DNA from: Xanthomonas arboricola pv. juglandis
Lineage (GTDB): Bacteria; Pseudomonadota; Gammaproteobacteria; Xanthomonadales; Xanthomonadaceae
Assembly: GCF_001013475.1 (NCBI RefSeq)
Contig: NZ_JZEF01000001.1
Span: 783,472-847,471 of the forward strand
Direction of reading: 5' to 3'
Length of the DNA: 64,000 bases
Numbering within the stretch: position 1 is the stretch's first letter; each line of letters begins with the position of its first letter. The notes below the pieces were generated by a model that searched no databases, had not been told where the DNA came from, and worked only from the letters and a program-made list of their open reading frames with translations. A program made the position numbers and the translations under genes. Shown here piece after piece: positions 8,169 through 16,486 of the stretch.

Positions 8169-9080
8169 ATGACCCCCGTTGCCCTGTATTCACCCTATCC
8201 AGCCCGCGGCTGGCTGCCCTGGGCCTGGGTGACGCCGATCCTGATGATCCTGTTCAACGCGGCACCAGCGATCGCGCTGGACGGGTGGATGCAGTCGCAG
8301 CATTGGTCGACGCCGCACGGCGACCCGATCGGCCTGGCTGGCTTGTATGCGCTGCTGTGGATCGGCTTCGCGCCGACGCTGGCGGCCGTGCTCGTCTGGG
8401 TACGCTTCGTCGAAGGGCGCTCGCTGGCGAGTATCGGGCTGACCGGTCCGGCGCCGCTGAAAACCTTCCTTCGCGGACTGGCCGTTGGATTCGGCACGAT
8501 CGCGCTGGTCGTAGTCGCGATCTGGATGGCTGGCGGCATGCAGGCGGCGGGCTTGGGGCAGGCCTGGCGGTCGCCCGTCAGTCTGCTGCACATCGGTCTG
8601 CTGCTATTGAGTTTCATGTTCCAGGCGAGCGTGGAGGAAGTCATCTTCCGCGGCTGGATGCTGTCGGTGGTGGCGCGCAAGAGCAATGTCGCGGTGGCAG
8701 TGCTGCTGGTGTCGCTCGTTTTCTGCTTCCTGCATTTCAGTCCGCACCAGCCGCCCCGGGTCATGCTCGGCACGTTCCTGTTCTCGCTGTTCGCCTGCGC
8801 CTGGGCGCTGCGGACCGGCAATATCTGGGGCGTGATGGGCTGGCACGCGGGGTGGAACTGGTTGCTCGCGACCGGCTTCGAACTGCCCGTCACCGGCATC
8901 GATGCGCACTTGCCGGCGCTGCTGGTGGCGCTACGCCCGCAAGGCCTCGACGCTCTGACCGGTGGCGCTCAAGGGCCGGAAGGCAGTTACCTGTGCAGCG
9001 TCTTCTTCGTCGCCGCGATCGCGTGGATCCAGTGGCGAAAGACGCGCGGAGCTCAGAACTTCTCGCCGACCAGCAGGTAA
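8169..9080 (+). CDS. CPBP-family intramembrane protease (ABI domain)
   Basis: 303 aa from the ATG at 8169 (a TGGAG lies upstream; an earlier in-frame ATG at 8067 adds a poor N-terminus). Hydrophobic helices run through the protein. The three family motifs are present: EEVIFRG (Glu-Glu-x3-Arg), FCFLHFSPH (His motif) and GWHAGWNW (His-x3-Asn). These are the catalytic residues of the CAAX/bacteriocin-processing intramembrane glutamic proteases. Bacterial members process or resist peptides, or mature prenylated-like substrates; the substrate here is unknown. It sits between two copies of the receptor 3' end, so it may have moved together with the receptor. Confidence 0.85.
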   Translation: MTPVALYSPYPARGWLPWAWVTPILMILFNAAPAIALDGWMQSQHWSTPHGDPIGLAGLYALLWIGFAPTLAAVLVWVRFVEGRSLASIGLTGPAPLKTFLRGLAVGFGTIALVVVAIWMAGGMQAAGLGQAWRSPVSLLHIGLLLLSFMFQASVEEVIFRGWMLSVVARKSNVAVAVLLVSLVFCFLHFSPHQPPRVMLGTFLFSLFACAWALRTGNIWGVMGWHAGWNWLLATGFELPVTGIDAHLPALLVALRPQGLDALTGGAQGPEGSYLCSVFFVAAIAWIQWRKTRGAQNFSPTSR

Positions 9081-9258
9081 CGCCACTGCCCGGGCGGCAT
9101 CGCCCCGTCCGGGCCCGTGCCGATCGGATGCTGGTTCGCGCCGTACCGGCGACGACCACGCAATGGAGCGTCTGCTAGCGCTCGGTGGGCCGATCGACGC
9201 TCCGCTACGGGGCTTCTCGGTAGGGTAGGGGGACTGCTATCCAATATTAGAATTAGGG

Positions 9259-9846
9259 ATGTTTATCGGGGGTAGGGCAGCTCCCGACCCTAAGCGGTCA
9301 CTCAAAAGAACGGGCTCAGATTCACTCAAGGAAGTCGACCTGACCCTGAGGTTTCAGAACTACAGCACCCAGGCCGGCGGCCAGGACGCAGTTTCGCAAA
9401 GCGTGGAGCTGTACGCGCAGCACACGCTGCCGTTCGGCCTTGGTGTGCAGTTCAACTACACCTACAACGATGCCAGCAAGGCGGCGGTGCGGCTGGAGGA
9501 TGGCACCGAGGTCGGCAAGACCTCCATGCCGGGCAGCGCCAAGAACCAGACCAACCTCACCGTGTTCTACGAGACCGACAGCCTGCTGCTGCGTGCCTCG
9601 TACAACCGTCGCGGCGAGCTGGTGCAAGGCCTGGTCAACGGGTTGAACGTCTACGAGGAGCCGTACTACCAGGTCGATCTGAACGCGGCGTACAGCATCA
9701 CCCCTGCGCTCAGCCTCACCGCCTCGGTGCTGAACCTGACCAAGCAGGAGTCACGCTCGCACCTGGGCGAAGACACCCGCGCCCGCTTCTACACCGGCGG
9801 CTACGCAGGCCGGCTGGCGTACCTGGGGCTGACCTACAAGTTCTAG
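9259..9846 (+). pseudogene. Truncated duplicate of the TonB receptor C-terminus
   Basis: An open frame of 195 codons whose last 164 match the end of the receptor ending at 7723, including the terminal YLGLTYKF. The first 31 codons have no relation to the receptor. There is no signal peptide or plug domain, so a functional receptor cannot be made. Most likely a second receptor gene stood here and lost its 5' part. A transposase scar begins about 30 bp past the shared repeat, which suggests that IS activity caused the loss. Confidence 0.85.
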
Positions 9847-9893
9847 CGCCAACGTGTCGCGCCCATGCCTGCCGCGTGGCGGTATGGGTGCGA
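9354..9893 (+). repeat. Direct repeat copy 2: receptor 3' end plus hairpin
   Basis: Partner of 7232-7770, same orientation, start-to-start distance about 2.1 kb. The intervening segment contains the CPBP protease gene. Homologous recombination between the two would delete that gene. Confidence 0.88.
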
Positions 9894-9924
9894 CGATTAA
9901 AGAAGTGAATCTGGAACCTGTATT

Positions 9925-10388
9925 ATCGTGGACGGCGCGACACACGAGGCAGTCGCCATTGAGGTGGAACGCGCCATCCCCGGCCAGGCGGTGGCACGCG
10001 TGCTGGATCGGTTGGTACACAGTCGCGGCCTGCCGCAGGTAATCCGCATGGACCACGGCGAGGATCTGCGGCAAGGCCATGGTCGCGTGGTCGCACGCCA
10101 ATCGTGTGCAGCTACGCCAGATCCAGCCTGGCAAGCCGAACCAGAATGCCTACGTCGAATCCTTCAACGGCCGGTTACGCGACGAATGCCTCAACGAACA
10201 TTGGTTCCCAGCGCTGCTGCATGCGCGTACCGAGATCGAACGCTGGCGCCGCGAATACAGCGAACACCGCCCCAAGAAAGCAATCGGCGGGAATGACGCT
10301 GGCAGCTTATGCCCAGCAGTTGGCCAATAACAATATCATCAATCCCGGACCTTAAACCCGACTGCTACGCAGGATGGGGGGACGTCGT
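9925..10388 (+). pseudogene. IS3-family (IS407-like) transposase orfB remnant
   Basis: Matches the middle and end of the orfB at 12737-13582, but broken by frameshifts: one frame reads [15 protein letters not shown], another reads [19 protein letters not shown], and a third ends in [15 protein letters not shown]. The second catalytic Asp context is altered (RMDHGEDL instead of RTDNGKEF). Orf A and the left end are missing. An IS right end with GGGGGG followed by ACGTCGT is visible to about 10388. It is an old, inactive relative of the intact copies. Confidence 0.85.
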
Positions 10389-10475
10389 ACAGGCGCGCAC
10401 GATGACAAATGGGTCGGTGATCAGACGGGGGGCTGGCTGTATCATTTGCAAATCAAATAACTCGATACCTTTCCC

Positions 10476-11738
10476 ATGATCACATTTGAGCCTCTTGAGT
10501 TGGAAGCCACTCTTCGCTCGGCTATTAGAAGGCTTGGTTCTTCGTTCTATATTGACTTGGAAGGCAATCTGCTGGCGCCCGATTTTGAGTTGGATTTGGA
10601 TGATGATTGGCTGATCAGTTCTGACACGGAGCTGACGCTCGATTTTCCCCGAACGGAGGATGGAGTGTCACTGACGGTGAAGGAGCTGGTTGATCTTTCG
10701 TTCGAAGTTACCGACAGCGCTACCAGCTTCGATGGTCTGACATATCACTCCCGCGGACGAACGATTATCAGGATGAATTCGACGGACCTGCGATCCCATG
10801 CGTTCGCAGACCGAGCGAGCGCGGCGCATAGTCACGAGCTTAAGGTGATAAGCGAGGTTGGCGGGAAGCCTGCCACTATTTCTATTAAGAATGATTCAGC
10901 ACACTTTGGTGCAATCATTGTTGCCAGGGACCATTTTTACGACAAATACAATCCCCCTTTGACGGGAGATGAGCTATTCATCGAGGTCGAGCATCCACAC
11001 GGTGCTTCGATTAGTGATTGCAATGCTTTGATCCATGCTTATTTGTTTGAGTTGCACACTACTTTGGGTCTTGAGTTCTTTGAATGGCCGAGACCGCTCG
11101 ATGATGAAATTGAGTATCCGGAGGATGAGGATATCGGCGAGCTTGTGAGCCAGGCCGGAAGGCTGCGTCCCTTGCTTATTGGGCAAGGTCTCCTATCGGT
11201 CTTGTCGGAGTTCAATAGTGCTCACGGCGCGAATAGAAGTGACTGGTCGTTACTTTCTTACGTAAAATGCATCGAGTACGTCGCTGCTACAGTGGTGCGT
11301 GAGAAACAATACGAGGACCTTCGCAAAAGGCTGCTGACAAGAGACGCTCTTAAGCCCAACGCAGAATTTATGGACGGTCTGCTGTTGCTATTTGAGGAGA
11401 ACCGAACACTCACTAAAGACGCAGAGGCGATAAGGCTCTCTATCGAGCGTTGTTGCGATCCAATTCCTATGGCGGGGCATGCGCCAGTGTTTCTTCGGAC
11501 TTTGGCCAAGATCGGGCCGAGTAGCACGCTTGCACAACGCCAAGCATCCCTGCTTGATCTGTCGACCGCTTTAACAGCAACTAGAAATCAGTTTGCTCAT
11601 GCCAAAGCAAACTATCGCCGCACAGGAAAAGAATGCCCTCCGGAGCAACTTTCGAGCTTGGTCGTGTGTGCGCGAATCGCCGCGGAGCAATGTATTCGGT
11701 GGTATTCATCGCGTCCAGAAGACCTAAGGCGAGGCTAA
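10476..11738 (+). CDS. HEPN-motif protein, putative RNase / antiphage effector
   Basis: 420 aa, unknown family. Residues 1-230 are mixed alpha/beta, rich in acidic residues. The C-terminal part (about 255-420) is helical and contains R370-N-Q-F-A-H375, the R-x4-H signature of HEPN domains (known RNase active site, with polar residue after Arg). The overall plan, a beta-rich N-terminal half with a C-terminal HEPN domain, resembles ApeA-type defence proteins, but I cannot confirm homology. The gene is clearly AT-richer than its neighbours, is alone on its strand, and lies between IS remnants: signs of transfer. A hairpin terminator follows at 11747. Confidence 0.6.
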   Translation: MITFEPLELEATLRSAIRRLGSSFYIDLEGNLLAPDFELDLDDDWLISSDTELTLDFPRTEDGVSLTVKELVDLSFEVTDSATSFDGLTYHSRGRTIIRMNSTDLRSHAFADRASAAHSHELKVISEVGGKPATISIKNDSAHFGAIIVARDHFYDKYNPPLTGDELFIEVEHPHGASISDCNALIHAYLFELHTTLGLEFFEWPRPLDDEIEYPEDEDIGELVSQAGRLRPLLIGQGLLSVLSEFNSAHGANRSDWSLLSYVKCIEYVAATVVREKQYEDLRKRLLTRDALKPNAEFMDGLLLLFEENRTLTKDAEAIRLSIERCCDPIPMAGHAPVFLRTLAKIGPSSTLAQRQASLLDLSTALTATRNQFAHAKANYRRTGKECPPEQLSSLVVCARIAAEQCIRWYSSRPEDLRRG

Positions 11739-11746
11739 TTAGCGGT

Positions 11747-11769
11747 CTGGCCTATGGCCAGCTATTTTT
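11747..11769 (+). terminator. Rho-independent terminator after the HEPN gene
   Basis: CTGGCC-TAT-GGCCAG (11747-11761) followed by CTATTTTT. It begins 8 bp after the stop codon of the HEPN gene. Confidence 0.7.
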
Positions 11770-12076
11770 GCTTTGCGGATGGTCGTATCAAGGTTCTTCG
11801 TACTCCGAATTAGCGTAACTATGGGTGCAGCCGTACCCTGGCGCTCGCTCTAGCATATGCGGCCTTGTCCAAGATCTTCCTCACGCCTGGCTCCTTTGAG
11901 TATCCGTGATGGGGTCAGGTGCACTTATCAGGCGACGTCGTTCGGCTTGCGTGGCTCTTATGGAACTGCGCCAGCGGCGCACACAGCCACGCGAGACCCG
12001 CCAGCGTGTCTTGACACGCCAGACCGCGTACTTGCAATCTAGGCCCAAGGAGCGTCGAAACTCCTCTCATAGCGGT
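11770..12076. other. Intergenic stretch upstream of the C4-like RNA
   Basis: About 300 bp without a supportable gene. GC rises from island-like to core-like near 11900. An imperfect inverted sequence (GTGGCTCTTATGG... and ...CACAGCCACG) occurs around 11950-11990. No family resemblance is seen in any frame. Confidence 0.3.
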
Positions 12077-12106
12077 ACCCACCTCCGTCAAACCGGTGGG
12101 TTTTTT
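12077..12106 (+). terminator. Hairpin terminator
   Basis: ACCCACC (12077-12083) pairs with GGTGGGT (12095-12101), followed by a run of T to 12106. It lies just before the C4-like structured RNA and could end an upstream transcript or be a regulated terminator of the RNA locus. Confidence 0.65.
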
Positions 12107-12139
12107 GTGCCTGCGTCCTGCAGGTGCAAGCCGACGCAA

Positions 12140-12225
12140 TGCCTGTGTCGGGAGGGCGGCTAATACAACACCCGCAAGGGGAATACGCCCGCCGGCTATG
12201 AGCGGTTTCGAACCTCCCGACATCC
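12140..12225 (+). ncRNA. Structured RNA, possibly C4/P4-immunity-like antisense RNA
   Basis: TGTCGGGAGG (12146-12155) pairs perfectly over ten bases with CCTCCCGACA (12213-12222), enclosing GC-rich internal hairpins. This stem plus the position just upstream of a short phage-like ORF resembles the C4 antisense RNA of P1/P4-type phages, which silences a downstream antirepressor by pairing. The assignment is from memory of the C4 layout and not from a covariance search. Confidence 0.45.
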
Positions 12226-12272
12226 CGTCGCCGTTGGTGGCGGTTCTTGGGTTGTTCCAGGAGGGCGTTGCC

Positions 12273-12431
12273 ATGTCTACCGCACCATCCATGCCGGCAT
12301 TTGTGCCGGTTGATCTGTTGCCAGCTTCCGCTCACCGCCTGCGGTGGGATATGGGCGATGTGCTGCGCAGGCTCGACGCAAGCACAGCTATTGAGCAGGC
12401 GAGTGACCATACGACGTCCCCCCAATTTTGA
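12273..12431 (+). pseudogene. Small phage-like gene cut by an insertion sequence
   Basis: An ATG at 12273 with a strong ribosome site (CCAGGAGGG) opens MSTAPSMPAFVPVDLLPAS and continues for 46 native codons to the IS boundary at 12411; the last codons and stop come from the IS. I do not recognise the family. The good ribosome site and the RNA hairpin just upstream suggest a regulated phage or element gene before disruption. The rest of the gene is not found on the far side of the IS. Confidence 0.5.
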
Positions 12432-12479
12432 GTAGCACCTCAGTTTGGAGTCCAATTCCCTACCCCAAGGAGATTGGAC

Positions 12480-12743
12480 GTGAAGAAGCGTTTTACCGAA
12501 GAGCAGATCATCGGCTTCCTGCGCGAAGCCGAAGGCGGCGTGGCGATCAAGGATCTGTGCCGGCGCCATGGCTTCAGCGAGGCCTCGTACTATCTGTGGC
12601 GTAGCAAGTTCGGCGGCATGAGCGTGCCCGATGCCAAGCGGCTCAAGGACCTTGAGGCCGAGAACGCGCGGCTGAAGAAGTTGCTGGCCGAGCAGTTGTT
12701 CGAGAACGACCTGATCAAGGATGCGTTGCGAAAAAAGTGGTGA
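12480..12743 (+). CDS. IS407-group transposase OrfA
   Basis: 87 aa from the GTG at 12480, preceded by AAGGAG at good spacing. N-terminal helix-turn-helix ([19 protein letters not shown], then [21 protein letters not shown]) for end binding, followed by a leucine zipper ([19 protein letters not shown]). The reading frame ends in ALRKKW over an A-run (GCGAAAAAAGTGG), where a -1 frameshift would make the OrfAB fusion transposase. Identical in both copies. Confidence 0.92.
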   Translation: MKKRFTEEQIIGFLREAEGGVAIKDLCRRHGFSEASYYLWRSKFGGMSVPDAKRLKDLEAENARLKKLLAEQLFENDLIKDALRKKW

Positions 12744-13582
12744 GCGCACCGGCGCGTCGTATGCTGGTGCGCGAGTGGATCGGGCGTGGTGCCAGCGAGC
12801 GTCGTGCGCTGGCAGTGATCGGCATGAGCGCCAGCGCGCTGCGCTATTGCCCACGCCAAGACCGCAACGGCGAACTGCGCGAGCGCATTCTTGCGCTGGC
12901 GCATCGCCATCGTCGCTATGGCGTGGGGATGATCTATCTCAAACTGCGACAGGAAGGGCGCATCGTGAACTACAAACGCGTGGAGCGGTTGTACCGCGAA
13001 CAGCAGCTACAGGTCCGACGGCGCAAGCGCAAAAAAGTGCCAATAGGCGAGCGTCAGCCGCTGCTGCGGCCAGCGCAGGCCAACCAGGTGTGGTCGATGG
13101 ACTTCGTGTTCGACCGCTCCGCCGAAGGCCGAGTGATCAAGTGTCTGGTGATCGTGGACGACGCAACGCACGAAGCGGTCGCCATCGAGGTGGAGCGCGC
13201 GATCTCTGGGCACGGGGTTGCGCGCGTCCTGGATCGGTTGGCACACAGTCGCGGCCTGCCGCAGGTGATCCGCACCGACAACGGCAAGGAGTTTTGCGGT
13301 AAGGCAATGGTCGCCTGGGCGCATGCCCGTGGCGTGCAGTTGCGGCTGATCCAACCAGGCAAACCGAACCAGAACGCCTACGTCGAATCCTTCAACGGCC
13401 GGCTACGCGATGAATGCCTCAACGAGCACTGGTTCCCGACGTTGCTGCACGCGCGCACCGAGATCGAACGCTGGCGACGCGAATACAACGAGGACCGACC
13501 CAAGAAAGCAATTGGCGGCATGACGCCGGCTGCGTATGCCCAACATCTGGCAAACACCGATATCATTAACCCGGGACTCTAA
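12737..13582 (+). CDS. IS407-group transposase OrfB (DDE integrase core)
   Basis: 281 aa. HTH_21-type N-terminus, then an rve integrase core with the three catalytic acids visible in [17 protein letters not shown] and [12 protein letters not shown]. Ends in [15 protein letters not shown]. It overlaps orfA by 7 bp and is probably made mainly as an OrfAB frameshift product. No internal damage, so the element should be active. Confidence 0.92.
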   Translation: MVSAPARRMLVREWIGRGASERRALAVIGMSASALRYCPRQDRNGELRERILALAHRHRRYGVGMIYLKLRQEGRIVNYKRVERLYREQQLQVRRRKRKKVPIGERQPLLRPAQANQVWSMDFVFDRSAEGRVIKCLVIVDDATHEAVAIEVERAISGHGVARVLDRLAHSRGLPQVIRTDNGKEFCGKAMVAWAHARGVQLRLIQPGKPNQNAYVESFNGRLRDECLNEHWFPTLLHARTEIERWRREYNEDRPKKAIGGMTPAAYAQHLANTDIINPGL

Positions 13583-13719
13583 ACCAAGCCGCTACTCAGG
13601 GCGGGGGGATGTCGGCTTCAGAGTTAATCTATTTGGCGTGTTGGTTTCCATCTTCGGAGGTTGAATATTTGTCCGAGCGCGCGCGGGGCATCTACGCTGT
13701 TTACGCTGTGTGGTTCTGA

Positions 13720-14706
13720 TCACATCCCGTTTCTAGGCGCACTTTGAGGCCTGCTGATCATGGCATTGACGGCGGTAGCGCCCTGCGGTTTTGCCTGGAT
13801 ACTATTAAAAGACTGGACAGAGGCTAAGTTGATGCACTCGAAGTCCGGCGTAAGCCCTACGCCACCCTTGTCATCCACAACAACAATAGCGCCCATTTCT
13901 ATAAGCTCTGGCAAAAACGCTTTAATGACCATGCGCGGAACTAATAGCCACCCCCCAGTGCTTCCGTGCAACGCCCCACTTACGATCTCTACGAACCCTA
14001 AACGCGGTCCCCCTAGGCGATGCGAATACTGACGATGTTTGTAGACCTCGCTCAGAAAGCATGCCTCGTCTAGATGGTTAAGGGGGAGAGTCGTTGCGGA
14101 TCCATTGTGATAGACCATGTAGTGCACCCAGCTGATCTCTTCAACGAGTGCGTTGATATGCCCTTTCGACAAAGATACAAGTCGTGTTGCTGCTGTGAGT
14201 GTATCCGGGTCTTTGTCAAAAATCTTATATGAAGGCATCCCAGCCTTTGCCATTAAACGGCAAGTAAAAGCCAACAACATGGTGAATTGGTAATGGCCAT
14301 TCGATGATTTCGCCGGTCCCCTTCGCACGGATAAAAGGTGCTCATCTTCTGCAGGGTCTAGTTTCTTGGCCTGAAAAATGGCAACTTTTGCGCACTCGTC
14401 ATCATGGCCAATGACGAGGCAAAAATCGGCCCCTGTAGCGGTTTCGCTCAATGGCGTCTGGGCCCCGCCGTTCTTCCGAAATGTTCCAAACCGAAAATCC
14501 GCGTTGGTGCCCGAGGTTTGACCTTCAAAGGCAGCGAGCAATGGTGCCGCTATGGCTGTTCCGCCTAGGATGGTAGAGGTGTAGCTCTCCTCGTCATAGT
14601 CTTGGACGCCTGCAATAGTCTTGGTGCGCTGCATTGTCCAAAGGAGCGCCAAGTGCATGGGGTCGGTTGGCGTCGTTTTAGAAGAGATGTCATCGCTCGG
14701 CCCCAT
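13720..14706 (-). CDS. Unknown protein with PD-(D/E)xK-like nuclease signature
   Basis: 328 aa, no family recognised. Residues 87-115 read SETATGADF...VAIFQAKK: a Gly-x-Asp (D94) followed 18 residues later by Gln-x-Lys (Q112, K114) at the end of a hydrophobic strand. This spacing is typical of the PD-(D/E)xK nuclease fold in its QxK form, as in Mrr-type enzymes, and E39/E40 upstream could be the helix acid. The C-terminal half is mixed alpha/beta without a known motif. It is the last gene of a minus-strand unit behind an unknown protein and an ImmA/IrrE peptidase. A role in DNA restriction or defence is inference. Confidence 0.6.
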   Translation of the reverse strand: MGPSDDISSKTTPTDPMHLALLWTMQRTKTIAGVQDYDEESYTSTILGGTAIAAPLLAAFEGQTSGTNADFRFGTFRKNGGAQTPLSETATGADFCLVIGHDDECAKVAIFQAKKLDPAEDEHLLSVRRGPAKSSNGHYQFTMLLAFTCRLMAKAGMPSYKIFDKDPDTLTAATRLVSLSKGHINALVEEISWVHYMVYHNGSATTLPLNHLDEACFLSEVYKHRQYSHRLGGPRLGFVEIVSGALHGSTGGWLLVPRMVIKAFLPELIEMGAIVVVDDKGGVGLTPDFECINLASVQSFNSIQAKPQGATAVNAMISRPQSAPRNGM

Positions 14707-14773
14707 CGGGAGACCTCAATCTGAAAGCGCGAACATAGCATTGTCGCGTCCCAGGAGCGAATCACCAGCTACG

Positions 14774-15328
14774 CTACAAGCTCTCTCGATAGATGCGCAA
14801 AGCGTCGGGGTAACGACGACCAATCGCTTGCAGAAGCTTCCCACCACCGAAAACGGCGCCCTCACCTTCATCTTGAAAGCATCGGAGCAAGCGATCAGAC
14901 CAGTCAGATGGGATGCATTCTGTCGTTATGATTGGACCGGCTAAAAGTGAGCTTAGAACGCAACCGCCTTTCTTCCCGGCAAGACCTTCGTAGCTTTGTA
15001 GCGCGTCAAGCAATGAAACTTGAGTTGCAAGATCCGCATCCATGAAGACATCCATGAAGCGTGATCTCTTCCGCTCGTTTTCGAGCGCAAACGCGATATA
15101 CCAAGTCCACTCGGCCCAGAAGTGTCCTAAGGTCTGAAATCGAGCAGACTCGCTTCCCGCTCGCCATGCACGCCAGCTGGTGTCTCCTTCAAGAACGACC
15201 CCGTCGCCAGCGCGGGTCAGACTCATGCCAAACGGCTCGATGGCATCATTGGCGTCTTGCAAGCTTGGAAAAAACATTTCAGGCCTCCGGTGGGTATGCT
15301 TTGGTAGGCCAAAAATCAGACTTGTCAA
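14774..15328 (-). CDS. Hypothetical protein, middle gene of IrrE/nuclease operon
   Basis: 184 aa, not recognised. No signal peptide, membrane segment or nucleotide-binding motif. It contains an aromatic stretch (FWAEWTWYIAFALENE, about residues 70-85) and a Gly-rich segment near the end (FGGGKLLQAIG). It starts 6 bp downstream of the IrrE stop and stops 67 bp before the nuclease-like gene start, so all three are probably co-transcribed. Lower GC than the core genome. It may be an adaptor or immunity partner of the nuclease-like protein (inference). Confidence 0.6.
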   Translation of the reverse strand: MTSLIFGLPKHTHRRPEMFFPSLQDANDAIEPFGMSLTRAGDGVVLEGDTSWRAWRAGSESARFQTLGHFWAEWTWYIAFALENERKRSRFMDVFMDADLATQVSLLDALQSYEGLAGKKGGCVLSSLLAGPIITTECIPSDWSDRLLRCFQDEGEGAVFGGGKLLQAIGRRYPDALRIYRESL

Positions 15329-15334
15329 GCGTGT

Positions 15335-16159
15335 TTAGCCTTTCCACGGCTCCCAAACTCGTGAGCGCATGGGCAGCAGGAGGAGGGTTAGGGTGTAGTC
15401 GAACTGGTCGGCAGTGATCTTCATCTCTTTGAGACTAAGTCCATCCTCGGCATGCTCGAACCATGCATTGGCCGGAAGCTCCATACCTAATCGCTCGTGG
15501 ATGATTTGATCGTTGGCCGCTAGAGTTTGAGGGCCAACTGCAACCACGCTTCTGCGCGGCCGAAAAAAGGCGCCACCGGCTCTAGCTGACTTGCTCGACA
15601 CCGACCAATTGATGAAGCCATCGGTGTGTGAGATGAGCACGGCGCACTGGTCAGTGTGGTCGATCCAGCGCAATGCAGCAGCAGTCAGTGATACGCCATA
15701 TCGATCGGCGCACTGAGCGAGCACCTCAAAGTCGGCGCCACCTTGGGTTTTCTCGCGGAAGTCATCCAGCGGCATGAGCAAGGTCGCAGCAAAGGCGTTG
15801 GCCTGGGCTTCCATCGACGCCTCTTGCTCCGTCAGGCTCACCATGTCTTGCGTGGCGCACTGAAAGCCGTCGATGCGGTCTTGTCGATGCAGCAGGTAGT
15901 GGCCAAGCTCGTGAGCTTGCGTGAATCGGATGCGACCAGCGGATTTCAATGTCTGGTTGTAAAGCAGCATCCACTTGCTGCGCGTGTCATTCGGGAAAAG
16001 TGCGCCTTCAAACGATTTGATGTCGGCCGATTCGACATTGGTGATGGGGTCATCCCATCGGAAGATCTCCGCCGTCCCCTTGGCCAGAGCAACGACGTCA
16101 ACCGGAAAGCGGGGGTCCCCATGCGCCGCTGACTGATACGCCCAGGGTTTCCTAGACAT
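15335..16159 (-). pseudogene. ImmA/IrrE metallopeptidase, 5' end replaced by an IS
   Basis: 274 codons from the ATG at 16159. The zinc site HELGHYLLH lies at residues 83-91, followed by an ANAFAATLLMP helix typical of the family; ImmA/IrrE peptidases cleave HTH repressors to switch on a mobile or stress operon. The native 5' end is gone: the first 9 codons (MSRKPWAYQ) are read from the inverted end of the IS at 16134-17367. The peptidase core is complete, so a product starting inside the IS could still work if transcribed. The usual HTH partner gene is not visible upstream. First gene of the operon running down to 13720. Confidence 0.75.
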
Positions 16160-16196
16160 CTCATGGCCATGGAAAATGGTCGATTCGGAGGTGTCT

Positions 16197-16469
16197 ATGA
16201 GCAGCAAGCGGTATACGGATGAGTTCAAGATCGAGGCGGTCCGGCAAGTGACTGATCGTGGGTTCAAGGTGGCAGAAGTCGCCGAGCGGCTGGGTGTCAC
16301 CACGCACAGCCTGTACGCCTGGCTGCGCACGTTCGGCAAGCCTGGCGTAGTGCAGCGCGCCGAGGTGGACCAGAGCGCCGAGGTTCGGCGGCTAAAGGCA
16401 GAGTTGCGTCGAGTGACCGAGGAGCGCGACATCCTAAAAAAGGCCGCCGCGTACTTTGCCAAGGGGTAA
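16197..16469 (+). CDS. IS3-family transposase OrfA
   Basis: 90 aa from the ATG at 16197, preceded by GGAGG. HTH_Tnp_1 domain (SSKRYTDEFKIEAVRQV, then VAERLGVTTHSLYAWLRTFG) and a C-terminal zipper-like helix (EVRRLKAELRRVTEERDIL) ending in KKAAAYFAKG, the usual OrfA end. An A-run (CTAAAAAAGG, about 16434) is a likely frameshift site. A different subgroup from the IS407-type copies in this window. Confidence 0.9.
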   Translation: MSSKRYTDEFKIEAVRQVTDRGFKVAEVAERLGVTTHSLYAWLRTFGKPGVVQRAEVDQSAEVRRLKAELRRVTEERDILKKAAAYFAKG

Positions 16470-16486
16470 AGGCAAAGTACGCCTTC

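Larger units (their letters stand above)
12411..13615 (+). mobile_element. IS3-family element, IS407 group, copy 1 (intact)
   Basis: About 1205 bp with imperfect inverted ends: left ACGACGTCCCCCC...TGAGTAGC, right (complement) CCGACATCCCCCC...TGAGTAGC. It has two overlapping frames, orfA and orfB, with an AAAAAAG slippery site at the join. The same 1205-bp element, including 6 bp at each outer edge, occurs inverted at 49596-50800, so I set the ends to the limits shared by both copies. No target duplication is evident with these limits. Confidence 0.9.

Noticed and set aside
9053..9244. A 63-codon minus-strand frame ending in PPGQWRYLLVGEKF at the CPBP gene end
   Set aside because: The ending looks protein-like, but it overlaps the 3' end of a well-supported gene, has no upstream domain and no ribosome site. 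I could not decide whether it is a gene fragment.
12411..13615. A clean target-site duplication at the IS407-type copies
   Set aside because: Both copies carry the same flanking six bases, so these belong to the element; outside them the flanks do not match. The same holds for the IS at 16134-17367.
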